18,932 nt of DNA, from contig DPWD01000302.1 in the NCBI GenBank assembly GCA_003526465.1, forward strand, positions 1-18,932. The letters run 5' to 3'. The translations under genes and the position numbers were made by a program. The stretch is from Hyphomonadaceae bacterium (GTDB lineage: Bacteria; Pseudomonadota; Alphaproteobacteria; Caulobacterales; Aquidulcibacteraceae). Positions 1 to 8,061 of the stretch are shown here, one piece after another. A model generated the notes under the pieces. The model ran no database searches. It was not told where the DNA came from and was given only the letters and a program-made list of their open reading frames with translations. Positions within the stretch are counted from its first letter, which is position 1. Every line of letters starts with the position of its first letter.

Positions 1-57
1 CGCCGCGCCACCGACGCCAAGCCCGAGCGCGCCGCGGCGGCTTATTTGACCGACCAT
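1..57 (-). CDS. N-terminus of a Tat-exported protein (partial, runs off the left edge)
   Basis: Nineteen codons are visible, starting at an ATG whose first base is position 57. A strong Shine-Dalgarno stretch (AGGAGAAGG) lies 5 nt upstream. The peptide reads MVGQISRRGALGLGVGGAA. The twin arginine followed by a glycine/alanine-rich hydrophobic run is a typical Tat signal start, so the mature protein is probably folded, and perhaps cofactor-bound, before export. It begins 55 nt after the EEP gene stop on the same strand and is probably the next gene of the glycan operon. Too little is present to name a family; a periplasmic oxidoreductase or another hydrolase would fit the context. Confidence 0.6.
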   Translation of the reverse strand, partial: MVGQISRRGALGLGVGGAA

Positions 58-112
58 GCGAGCCTTCTCCTCGGCTTTGCGGTGCGATCGCTGGCGTCGC
101 CGTGCGCGCCCA

Positions 113-1000
113 TCATCGATCCGCCCGGCAGCGCGGCGTCACGATATCGGCGAGCACCGGATAGTGATCCGACGGCAAGCGCCCGCCATCGTGCTGCGTC
201 AACACGCCGTAACGCACAACGCGGACGCCGCGGCTGACCAGAATGTGATCGATAGGGGCGGCGTCGGCGCGCATTATGTCGAAGCCGTTGAAGGTGCCGG
301 CTGGGCCGAAAGGCGGCGTTTCGCTGGCGCTCCTGGCGTCCCGCAATGCGCCCGATTGCGTCAGCGCCTGGTGCGATGCTTCGCTTGGCGTCGCGTTGAA
401 ATCGCCAAGCAGCAGCACGCTTTCGCAGGCCCTTCGCTCCGCTTCTATCCAATCGCGGATCATCCGGCCGCTCGCCAGCCGCGCTTCGAGGCCGACATGA
501 TCCCAATGCGTGTTGAGCGTCAGGATAGCTCGCCCGGAATGCCGGTCGCGAAGGCGCGCCCAGGTTACGATGCGCGGGTAGGCCGCATCCCAGCCGCGTG
601 AAGGCCGGTCCGGCGTCGGCGACAGCCAGAACCCGCCCTGTGCGATCAGCCTGAAGCGGTCGCGGCGATAGGCTAGCGATGAGAACTCGCCGCCTTCGCG
701 GCCGTCGTCGCGCCCGACGCCCAGAAAAACGTAGTCGCCGAGGTCGGCCGCTAATTGATCGCGCTGATGGAGCCGCACTTCCTGCATGCCGAAAATATCG
801 GGCGCATAGAAGCGCATCAGTCCGCTCAAAGCGGCGCGCCGGTGCGGCCATGCATTGGCGCCGTCGGCCTCGGTGTCGAGACGGATGTTGTAGCTCATCG
901 CCCGGATCGCGGCGGCGTCTTTCGCTTGCGCGCTGCTGTAAAGCGCGAGCAGAATCACTGCCGCCAGCAAGACAACGCGCCGCATCATGTTGGTGCTCAT
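113..1000 (-). CDS. Secreted endonuclease/exonuclease/phosphatase (EEP) family protein
   Basis: A 295-residue protein with a signal peptide (hydrophobic stretch about residues 8-26, ending AQA). The EEP metal-dependent phosphodiesterase fold is complete: SYN (N38), MQEV (E74), NTHWDH (H165), LLGDFN (D200, N202), PIDH (D251) and SDHYPV (D278, H279). The family cleaves phosphodiesters in nucleic acids, phosphoinositides or sphingomyelin. The actual substrate cannot be read here; the periplasmic location and position in a glycosidase operon favour a lipid or phosphorylated glycan over DNA. Its ATG overlaps the stop of the SGNH hydrolase gene by 4 nt (ATGA), implying translational coupling. MRR at residue 6 is an alternative start, but the overlap favours the chosen one. 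Confidence 0.85.
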   Translation of the reverse strand: MSTNMMRRVVLLAAVILLALYSSAQAKDAAAIRAMSYNIRLDTEADGANAWPHRRAALSGLMRFYAPDIFGMQEVRLHQRDQLAADLGDYVFLGVGRDDGREGGEFSSLAYRRDRFRLIAQGGFWLSPTPDRPSRGWDAAYPRIVTWARLRDRHSGRAILTLNTHWDHVGLEARLASGRMIRDWIEAERRACESVLLLGDFNATPSEASHQALTQSGALRDARSASETPPFGPAGTFNGFDIMRADAAPIDHILVSRGVRVVRYGVLTQHDGGRLPSDHYPVLADIVTPRCRADR

Positions 1001-1698
1001 GACGAGGGCGCTCCGCAGGCGCCGCGGCGCGCCGCGCGCGCGACGAGCGGACGCAAAATTCGTGTCCAGATCGCATAGCCATCGGCGTTCATGTGCAGAC
1101 CGTCCTCGATAAAGATGTCGCGGGGCTCGCCGTGCGTCATCATGGCGCTCGCCACATCGACGAAGCGAAGGTCGCGGCGTGACCGCGCCAGCCGGCGGAT
1201 GGCGCGGTTGACCTCCCGTTGCGCGTCGATCTGGGCGAACCGTTGCCGCGAAGGCTTCAGGGAAATGAAAAAGACTGGCGTTGGGCCAAGCGCATTGCCC
1301 TTCAACTCGAGGAAGCGGCGAAAACCAGCCACGACATCGGCGGGTGCCTGGCCGTTTGCGATGTCATTTTCGCCGGCGTAGAAAAAAATCGCCCGCGGCG
1401 TGCGCCGGCCGAGCAAATCACCGAAATAGTAATTGACGTCGGCGATGGTGGCGCCGCCGAAACCTCTGTTCAGCACGGCGAAAGGCGCCATGTCCGCATC
1501 GAGGCCGCGCCACAACCGGATGCTCGACGACCCGACAAAGGCGACAGCGCAAGGGTCGATGTGGCTTTCATCGGCGGCGTCGAAGGTTGCGATCTCGGCG
1601 GCGAACCGATCGGGCGCCGGCGCCTGTTGCGCGATCGCCTGCGGCGCGTGCATCCACAGCATGATTGCGAACAGCAATTTCGTAAACTGGCGCAACAT
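997..1698 (-). CDS. Secreted SGNH/GDSL-family hydrolase
   Basis: A 233-residue protein with an N-terminal signal peptide (about residues 1-23, ending AIAQ). SGNH blocks are visible: FVGSSSI, with the likely nucleophile S58 in place of the usual GDS; RGFGGATI (oxyanion Gly); YAGEND (N111); and DGLHMNADG near the C-terminus (D199, H202). The family includes acetyl-xylan and other carbohydrate esterases, thioesterases and lipases. In this operon a role in removing acyl groups from the glycan is an inference. The open frame extends upstream to 2133, but that part is antisense-like and overlaps the transporter. The ATG at 1698 has GAGG 9 nt upstream and starts 20 nt after the transporter stop, so it is preferred. 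Confidence 0.85.
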   Translation of the reverse strand: MLRQFTKLLFAIMLWMHAPQAIAQQAPAPDRFAAEIATFDAADESHIDPCAVAFVGSSSIRLWRGLDADMAPFAVLNRGFGGATIADVNYYFGDLLGRRTPRAIFFYAGENDIANGQAPADVVAGFRRFLELKGNALGPTPVFFISLKPSRQRFAQIDAQREVNRAIRRLARSRRDLRFVDVASAMMTHGEPRDIFIEDGLHMNADGYAIWTRILRPLVARAARRGACGAPSS

Positions 1699-1718
1699 TC
1701 CAATGGTCCTCAAGGTTG

Positions 1719-2966
1719 TCACTGCGCGAGCCGCACCGGGCGCACCTGTGCTGCGAGCATGGCGAACAGCGTGATGATTGCGTACCCTAGCATTGGAACG
1801 ATGAAGGCGATGGATAGGTTCACGTAATCGGCGATCATGCCCACCGAGTAGGGGAGAATTGCGCCACCGACGATGGCCAAACAAAGCAGACCCGAGGTGG
1901 AAGATTGCGCGACGCCGGCGCGCTCCAGCGTTATCGTGAAGATGGTTGGGAACATGATCGAATTGAAAAGTCCAACCGCCAGAGCCGCATAGGCGGCGAT
2001 CGGACCATTGGTGAACACGACGGTCACACAAAGCAACGCGGCCGTCGCCGCCGCGCAGCCGAGCAGAAGGGGTGCGGCAATGCGCGTCAACAGGTAACTG
2101 CCGATGAAGCGGCCGACCAGCGCGCCCATCCAATAGATGTTGGCCAGGTAAAACCCGGCGGTCTCCAGCGCCAGGTTCAAGACGTCCTCGCGGTTGAGGA
2201 AGTTGATCATTATGCTGCCTATGGAGACCTCCGCGCCGACATAAAGCCCAATGGCGATGGCGCCGAAAACCGCCCAGCGTGACCGTAACGCCGCGAATGG
2301 AGAGCTGACGCCTTCCCGGGCAGCGTCGCCCGCGCGCATGTATTTTCTGGAAAGCCAGGTGAAAGCCATCATGCCGACAAGAAACAGCGCGATGATTCCA
2401 AAAGCATGCGTGACGCCATTGAGGGCAAGTGCGCGTTGAGCCGGGTCGGTGATTGGCGCATGTCCCGCCCGGATAACGTCCTCGCCGAGCATGATGCGCG
2501 AGCCGAAGCTAACCCCAATCACAACGCCCAGGGAATTGAAGGCCTGAGCGAAAGTTAGCCGAAAGTGGCTGCTTTCCGGGGGACCCAACGCGGCCACCAG
2601 GGGATTGGCGGCGACCTGTAGAATGGTGATGCCGACGCCCAGAACGAAGAGCGCCAGCAATATGAGCGCATAATTTTGATAGCGAGCCAAGGCAAGGACA
2701 AGGGCGCAGCCGGTCGTCATGGTGGCAAGCGCGATCATGATCGAGCCAAACGCGCCCAAGCGATTGAGCAGAACGGCCGCCGGCAGCGACATTATCCCGT
2801 AAGCCGCGAACGACACCAATTGCGTCATCAGCGCTTCGGTGTAGGTCAGGCTGAAACTTGCCTTGAGCGAGGCGATCAACGGGTCGTTGTTGGAGGTGAT
2901 GAACCCCCAAGCGAAGAAGAGCGTCGTCACTGAAAGAAAGGCCGCTGAGACGCCGGTCGACTTCAC
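1719..2966 (-). CDS. FucP/GluP-like sugar MFS transporter
   Basis: An inner-membrane permease of about 415 residues with roughly 12 hydrophobic segments. The N-terminal FFAWGFITSNNDPLIASLK signature is typical of the FHS (fucose/glucose/galactose:H+ symporter) branch of the major facilitator superfamily. QVAANPLVAALGP and the C-terminal MFPTIFTITLE are also family-like. It probably imports the monosaccharide or small glucoside released by the GH30 and GH3 enzymes. I chose a GTG start at 2966 because it forms a GTGA overlap with the GH30 stop, the same junction type as between halogenase and GH30. An ATG at 2990 (adding MDHPRRAA) is the alternative, with a 28-nt overlap and no clear ribosome site. 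Confidence 0.88.
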   Translation of the reverse strand: MKSTGVSAAFLSVTTLFFAWGFITSNNDPLIASLKASFSLTYTEALMTQLVSFAAYGIMSLPAAVLLNRLGAFGSIMIALATMTTGCALVLALARYQNYALILLALFVLGVGITILQVAANPLVAALGPPESSHFRLTFAQAFNSLGVVIGVSFGSRIMLGEDVIRAGHAPITDPAQRALALNGVTHAFGIIALFLVGMMAFTWLSRKYMRAGDAAREGVSSPFAALRSRWAVFGAIAIGLYVGAEVSIGSIMINFLNREDVLNLALETAGFYLANIYWMGALVGRFIGSYLLTRIAAPLLLGCAAATAALLCVTVVFTNGPIAAYAALAVGLFNSIMFPTIFTITLERAGVAQSSTSGLLCLAIVGGAILPYSVGMIADYVNLSIAFIVPMLGYAIITLFAMLAAQVRPVRLAQ

Positions 2967-4381
2967 GGCTGCGCGCCTGGGGTGGTCCATGTGAAAGTCG
3001 CCACCGCGCCCGCGGGCATGAGCGCCGCGAACGCCCGCTCACCGACGTGAATATCGAACTCCCTGGCCTCGCTAGCGCCATTGAGCACGATCAGCGCAAT
3101 CGAGCCATCGTCGGCGTTTTGGAAGGCTACGCTCTCAAGCCCAGCCACACCGGTTTCCGAGCCGATCCTGCGGGCGCCGGGCCTTACAAACCGACTCGCG
3201 TGCGCGAGTACATAATACTCAACGTTTCGTGTCACATGCCCGGTGCGCCGGTCGATGGTGACGACGCCACGGCAATTGCCGCAGCCGCCGAGATGGGGCC
3301 CGCTCGCTTCATCGAGGGCAATGTTCCAGAGCACCACCCCGCGCGCCCAATGCCGCGTAGCGCCGATGATGAGGGTGCGTGTCATCCAGACAAGGGAGCT
3401 GCCCCAGATGGGATCCCAATCGCCGCCGGAACATTCCGTCATCCAAGTGGAGATATCGGGAAAGGCGTCATGCACCAGCGACTGCGCCGAAACGTCCCCA
3501 CCGTAGCAATGCCAAGCCACGCCAGCAATGTAGCGAGCGGCCTCTCGGTCGCGCAGGGTCTCCAGCGGCGACTCGGGCTCGCTCCAATTGTGGTCCCATT
3601 CCAGGATTTCTACCGCCACGCCCTCTCGCTCGAGCAACGGACCGAGGTGGCGGCCTATGAACGCGGCCCGCTGCGCCGGCGACATGCGCATGCCAGGATA
3701 GTTCGTCGGTTCGAAATGAGGCTCGTTCTGAATCGTTAGGGCGTCGACGCGCACGCCAAGTGCGGCCATGCCCGACACATAGTCGCGCAGGTAATGCGCG
3801 AAGGCGTCGTAATGCTCCGGCAGCAGCGAACCCTGGATCAGACTCTGGCTCGACTTCATCCAGGCCGGCGCGCTCCAGGGTGAGGCGATGATGGCAAGCT
3901 CCGGATTCAAGCGGCGGGCGGCGCGGGCGATCGGCGCGACATCGCGGCGCGCGGCCCGCAGATCGAGGGGTGCTGCATCGTGAGCGCTGTAGCTGTAATG
4001 CGTGCGCGAGAAATCCGATGCGCCAATGGTCAGCCGCGTGACGCTCAGCCCGAGGCCCGGGTTTCGCCCGAACAGGTCCTGCAACAGGTCCGTTCGCTGG
4101 CGATCGTTCATGCGCCGGCGGATCAGCCAGGCGGAGCTATCGGTGATCGAGGCGCCGAACCCCGCCATTCGCTGAAAGGTCTGTCGCGGATCGACGCGCA
4201 AGGACGCCGCCGTGCTTGCGCCGGGCGTCCGCCATGCTCCAACCGGTGTAGGCTTAAGCCGCTCGACCCCGTCGGCGGTGGTGATCCAGGCCAGCGGCGC
4301 CTGCGCTTGCGCCGATGCGGTGGGAACATTCGCCGCGCAGCAAAGCGCCATGCACAGCCAAATCCCAAGCGTCCGTATCAC
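2963..4381 (-). CDS. GH30 family glucosidase (glucosylceramidase-like)
   Basis: A secreted retaining beta-glycosidase of 472 residues with a signal peptide (hydrophobic core about residues 5-25, ending SAQA). GH30 hallmarks: FQRMAGFGASITDSSAW near residue 69, SPWSAPAWMK at 168, TIQNEP with general acid/base E220, and WMTECSGGDW with nucleophile E316. A C-terminal beta domain (about residues 390-472) carries the usual VLAHASRFVRPGA and VLNGA motifs. The family hydrolyses glucosylceramide or beta-1,6/beta-1,3-glucan; sequence reading cannot choose between them. The GTG start at 4381 overlaps the halogenase TGA by 4 nt (GTGA). The frame is open back to 4681, but that part overlaps the halogenase and lacks a signal peptide. 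Confidence 0.9.
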   Translation of the reverse strand: MIRTLGIWLCMALCCAANVPTASAQAQAPLAWITTADGVERLKPTPVGAWRTPGASTAASLRVDPRQTFQRMAGFGASITDSSAWLIRRRMNDRQRTDLLQDLFGRNPGLGLSVTRLTIGASDFSRTHYSYSAHDAAPLDLRAARRDVAPIARAARRLNPELAIIASPWSAPAWMKSSQSLIQGSLLPEHYDAFAHYLRDYVSGMAALGVRVDALTIQNEPHFEPTNYPGMRMSPAQRAAFIGRHLGPLLEREGVAVEILEWDHNWSEPESPLETLRDREAARYIAGVAWHCYGGDVSAQSLVHDAFPDISTWMTECSGGDWDPIWGSSLVWMTRTLIIGATRHWARGVVLWNIALDEASGPHLGGCGNCRGVVTIDRRTGHVTRNVEYYVLAHASRFVRPGARRIGSETGVAGLESVAFQNADDGSIALIVLNGASEAREFDIHVGERAFAALMPAGAVATFTWTTPGAQP

Positions 4382-5889
4382 GACGCGGCCTTGGCGTCGC
4401 AAAATTTCTCCACAAAAGCTTCGTGTGTTGGCATTACCTCGACGCACTTGGCGATGACGCTTTCGATGTTGCCCATGAATTGCACGATCTGCGGCGTGCT
4501 CTTGAGATCGACCAGCGGATCGTAACCGCGCGGAGTGACACCCTGACCGAGGAACACCTGTATCCAGCTCTCTTCGCTGAACAGCTCGTCGTCCTCGCGA
4601 AAGATGCGGCCATTGGCCCGGAACAAGTCCATCTTTCGCTGCAGTGTCGCGGGGATTTCCATATCGCGGCAATAGCGCCAAAACGGGCTGTCATCCCGTT
4701 CCGTCGCCTTATAATGCAGGATGATGAAATCGCGAATGCGCTCATACTCAAAGTCGGATTGGCGATTGAATTCAGCGACGTTCGCGGGATCGATGACGCC
4801 ATCCGGGAACAGCCGGATCAACCGCACGACGGACGATTGGATCATGAACAGGCTTGTCGATTCCAACGGTTCCAGGAAGCCGCTCGCCAAGCCCACCGCG
4901 ACGCAATTCTTGTTCCAGAGTTTCTTGCGTTTTCCCGTTGTGAAGCGGATGCGATTGGGCTCTGCGAGCTGCTTGCCGTCGAGGTTGGCGAGCAAGAGCT
5001 TTTCGGCCTCGGCCTCATCCATGAAAGCGCTGGAAAACACGTGGCCGTTGCCGGTTCGATGCTGCAGCGGAATGCGCCATTGCCAGCCCGCCGGCCGCGC
5101 CGTGGACCTTGTATAGGGCGTGAAATCCTCCGATCGCGAGCAGGGCACGGCGAGCGCGCGATCGCAAGGAAGCCAATGTGTCCAGTCTTCATAACCGGTC
5201 TTTAGCGCCTGTTCGATCAGGAGGCCGCGAAACCCGGAACAATCGACAAAGAAATCGGCGTCGACAATCGCGCCGTTCTCCATGGTCACGGACTCGATAA
5301 ACCCATCGTCTGGACGTAGCGTGACATCGACGATCTTGCCCTCGATCCGCTTCACCCCTCGGGTCTCGCTGTAGCGGCGCAGGAACTGTGCATAGAGGCC
5401 GGCGTCGAAATGGAAGGCGTGCGCGATGTGCGACAGCGGCGATTCCGGCATATTCGGCTGCGCGCGCACGAACTTGTTGTGCAAGGCCGCTGCGGTGTTG
5501 ATGGAGTAATTGGCCAGATCGGAAGCTTCGCCCAATTGGTTCAGCTTCAGCCAATAATGATGGCAGCGCAGCCATTCCCAGTCCTGACCGATCACGCCGA
5601 AGCCGTGGATGTAGCTCGCTCCTGGCTTCAGCCAGTCGTTGAATTGGATGCCAAGCTTGAACGTGCCCTGGGTCGTGCGCATGAACTCGGCTTCGTCCAG
5701 CTTGAGCAGTTCGTTGTACTTCTTGATTGCGGGAATCGTGGCTTCGCCGACGCCGATGGTGGCTATTTCCTCCGATTCGATGAGCTGGATGCGGTAGAGC
5801 CCCTGAAACAAGTGCGAGAACAGCGCCGCTGTCATCCAGCCGGCGGAGCCGCCTCCCACGATAAGGATGGACTTGATTTGGTCTTGCAT
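4378..5889 (-). CDS. Flavin-dependent tryptophan-halogenase family protein
   Basis: A 503-residue FAD-binding protein of the tryptophan 7-halogenase family. Visible motifs: the FAD loop GGGSAGW (G12, G14, G17); GEATIP at 48-53; the K78 region (TFKLGIQF), matching the catalytic lysine near position 79 of PrnA/RebH; the diagnostic WxWxIP as WQWRIP at 269-274; and FLEPLES at 338-344, with E343 in the place of the second catalytic glutamate. All residues needed for FADH2-driven halogenation via hypohalous acid appear present. It has no signal peptide and is probably cytoplasmic, needing a flavin reductase encoded elsewhere. AAGAAGG lies about 9 nt before the ATG. A small GC hairpin (5910-5931, no U-tract) precedes it. 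Its substrate in a glycan operon is unknown. Confidence 0.9.
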   Translation of the reverse strand: MQDQIKSILIVGGGSAGWMTAALFSHLFQGLYRIQLIESEEIATIGVGEATIPAIKKYNELLKLDEAEFMRTTQGTFKLGIQFNDWLKPGASYIHGFGVIGQDWEWLRCHHYWLKLNQLGEASDLANYSINTAAALHNKFVRAQPNMPESPLSHIAHAFHFDAGLYAQFLRRYSETRGVKRIEGKIVDVTLRPDDGFIESVTMENGAIVDADFFVDCSGFRGLLIEQALKTGYEDWTHWLPCDRALAVPCSRSEDFTPYTRSTARPAGWQWRIPLQHRTGNGHVFSSAFMDEAEAEKLLLANLDGKQLAEPNRIRFTTGKRKKLWNKNCVAVGLASGFLEPLESTSLFMIQSSVVRLIRLFPDGVIDPANVAEFNRQSDFEYERIRDFIILHYKATERDDSPFWRYCRDMEIPATLQRKMDLFRANGRIFREDDELFSEESWIQVFLGQGVTPRGYDPLVDLKSTPQIVQFMGNIESVIAKCVEVMPTHEAFVEKFCDAKAAS

Positions 5890-5936
5890 CGCTCATCGCC
5901 TTCTTGGAGGGCGCGTTCGCCCGCGCGCGCCTCACA

Positions 5937-7943
5937 CTATTGCGCGCAGGGCGCGAGCGCCTCCGGCAGGCGTCCAACGCGTCGCTGGCGCGCATAGCTC
6001 AAGCCATAGCCAATCGGAAATCTGGCGCCGTGTCCAACCGAATCGCACGGCGTCCGCGGCCAGGCAAACGGCAAGCGGCCAGTAAAATCATGCTGTACGC
6101 CCCCATTCGGCGCGCGGAACAAGACGTCGGCAATGCCGCCCGCCTCCGTTCCAGGCAGCCATGCCGCGACAAAGGCGTCCGAGCGGTTGATCAGATCGTT
6201 GGCGAACAGGGTGCGTCCCGAATAAAGCACGGTCACGACGGGCACGCCTTGGCCGGACACCGCATCAAGCGCCGCAAGATCCTCCGGGTAGCGTGCGCTG
6301 TGAGATAAGGTGGCCGGGAATGCGATGTCGCCTCGCATTTCGGCATAGGGCGTCTCGGCCAGGACCGCGATCACGGCGTCGAAACGGCGCACATTGATGC
6401 CCGCGGCGGTCTCGCTGTAGGTCACCCGTTCGGTTCCGACAGTTCGCTGGATGGCGGCCAGCAAGGTTTCGCCGGTGGCGAAATCCTCGTTGGTGTTTTC
6501 GGTCCCTTGCCAGGTGCGCGACCAGCCGCCCGATTGCAGGGAAAGGCTGTCGGCGCCCTTGCCGACAACCAGGAGGCGAATCCCCCGGCGCAGCGGCAGG
6601 ACGCGGCGGTCGTCTTTCAACAGCACTAAAGACTCGCGAACAGCCTCGCGCGCGAGTTCCGCGTCGGCGATCGCATCGGCCGGCATCGCCGCGGCGGTCG
6701 CGGCGGGGTTGGCGTCGAACAGACCCGAGCGCAGCTTCACCCGGATGATGCGTGACACCGCGTCATCGATGCGGCTCAAGGGGATGGCGCCGCGACGCAC
6801 ATCTTCGACGGTATCGCGGATGAACGCGAGCCAATCCTCGGGCACCATCACCATGTCGATCCCGGCATTGATCGCATCCGGGCAAGAGGTGCGGCTGCAT
6901 CCAGGCGCTTGCTCGATGGCGTTCCAATCGGAAACGACGAAGCCGTCAAAGCCGAGCCGGTTCTTGAGCACATCGGTAAGTAGGTAGCGGTTGGCGTGCA
7001 TTCGGACGCCTCGCTCGCCCGCGCCGGTTTCATTCCAGCTATTGTAGGACGCCATGACCGTTTGCACGTTTGCTTCAAGCGCGCCGTAATACCCTTGCGC
7101 ATGGGTGGCGATGAGATCGTTCAACGGCACGCGGGTATCGCCTTGATCGGCGCCGCGGAAGGTGCCGCCGTCGCCGAGAAAGTGCTTCGCGGTGGCGACC
7201 ACGTCGGAGGCGGCGTTCAGATCGCCTTGCAGCCCCCGCACATAATGCGCCGCGTAATCCCTCACCAAGGCGGGATCGGAAGAGAAACTCTCATAGGAGC
7301 GGCCCCAGCGCTGGTCCTGCACAACCGCGAGCGTCGGCGCGAACACCCAAGTGATGCCGGTGGCCCGCGCGGCGCGGGCGGTGCTGCGTCCGATGCGTTG
7401 GACCAAGTCCGGGTCGCGAGCGGCGCCAAGTCCGATATTGTGGGGAAACAAGGTGGCGCCATAGACGTTATTGTGGCCGTGAACCGCATCGGTTCCCCAG
7501 ATGATGGGAACTTGCGTCGCCATGTCTGTCGACATTGACGCCGTATAAAAGGCGCCGCTCAGCGCAGCCCAATCCGCTGGGCTTGCGCGCCTTTGCATGT
7601 TTGGCCAGGCGCCGCCGCCGTTCAGGATCGAGCCGATATAGTGCCGGCGAACGTCCTCGGGGGTGATCGATCGAATGTCGGCCTGGGTCATCTGGCCGAT
7701 TTTTTGCTCTAACGTCATCCGCGAAACGATGGCGGCGACGCGCGCTTCCAGCAGGGGATCGCTCTGGCGCGCGCGCGCCGAAACCGGCCACAAGGCGAGG
7801 CGCTCTGGAGCGGCTGCTGCAACTTGCGGCGTCGCGAAGGTTTCGGAATGAGCCTCCTGAGCGCGCACGCTCGGCCAGCTTCCCCAGAGCATGGCCGCGA
7901 TGGCCAACCCCGAAAAGGCGTGTTTCCATCTAGAACGCGGCAT
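5937..7943 (-). CDS. GH3 family beta-glucosidase, secreted
   Basis: A 668-residue exo-acting beta-glucosidase of the ExoP/BglX-like GH3 group, with a signal peptide (hydrophobic about 9-28, ending VRAQ). N-terminal TIM-barrel motifs: WGTDAVHGHNNVYGATLFP at 149-167, the substrate-binding KHFLGDGG at 253-260, and FVVSDW with nucleophile D339. The C-terminal GH3_C domain has SLQSGGWSRTWQG at 467-480 and TPYAEMRGD, in which E535 is the expected acid/base. It ends soon after PIGYGLSY, so the extra C-terminal domain of ~840-residue ExoP relatives is absent; the ending looks complete. It probably removes terminal glucose from products of the GH30 enzyme. The start lies just after a terminator-like hairpin and has only a weak ribosome site (GGATG). 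Confidence 0.92.
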   Translation of the reverse strand: MPRSRWKHAFSGLAIAAMLWGSWPSVRAQEAHSETFATPQVAAAAPERLALWPVSARARQSDPLLEARVAAIVSRMTLEQKIGQMTQADIRSITPEDVRRHYIGSILNGGGAWPNMQRRASPADWAALSGAFYTASMSTDMATQVPIIWGTDAVHGHNNVYGATLFPHNIGLGAARDPDLVQRIGRSTARAARATGITWVFAPTLAVVQDQRWGRSYESFSSDPALVRDYAAHYVRGLQGDLNAASDVVATAKHFLGDGGTFRGADQGDTRVPLNDLIATHAQGYYGALEANVQTVMASYNSWNETGAGERGVRMHANRYLLTDVLKNRLGFDGFVVSDWNAIEQAPGCSRTSCPDAINAGIDMVMVPEDWLAFIRDTVEDVRRGAIPLSRIDDAVSRIIRVKLRSGLFDANPAATAAAMPADAIADAELAREAVRESLVLLKDDRRVLPLRRGIRLLVVGKGADSLSLQSGGWSRTWQGTENTNEDFATGETLLAAIQRTVGTERVTYSETAAGINVRRFDAVIAVLAETPYAEMRGDIAFPATLSHSARYPEDLAALDAVSGQGVPVVTVLYSGRTLFANDLINRSDAFVAAWLPGTEAGGIADVLFRAPNGGVQHDFTGRLPFAWPRTPCDSVGHGARFPIGYGLSYARQRRVGRLPEALAPCAQ

Positions 7944-7953
7944 TCGTCACATC

Positions 7954-8001
7954 CAAAAAAACAAGACTCCGGAGCAGCCTGCCTAAGCGACCGCCCCGGA
8001 G
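7954..8001 (-). terminator. Hairpin with U-tract between receptor and GH3 genes (terminator/attenuator)
   Basis: On the minus strand a 13-bp stem (8001-7989 with 7979-7967, including three G-U pairs) closes a 9-nt loop. It is followed by TCTTG and then seven T residues. It lies in the 118-nt gap after the receptor stop and ends 11 nt before the GH3 ATG. The form is that of an intrinsic terminator. Because the next six genes have no evident promoter of their own, it more likely allows partial read-through, reducing enzyme expression relative to the receptor. Effect and efficiency are inferred. Confidence 0.7.
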
Positions 8002-8061
8002 CCAAGGGGGGATATCCGTCGCGGGCAGAATTTGCTCCGACCGCGCGCAACCGGGACTGGA

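Noticed and set aside
42..1082. 346-residue minus-strand open frame
   Set aside because: Arginine/alanine-rich shadow of the EEP gene in another frame; no domain is visible.
4315..5205. 296-residue plus-strand open frame
   Set aside because: Antisense to the halogenase, which has all family motifs on the minus strand.
5910..5931. GC hairpin (GGCGCG/CGCGCC) between GH3 and halogenase genes
   Set aside because: Short stem, 10-nt loop and no U-tract; could arise by chance in GC-rich DNA.
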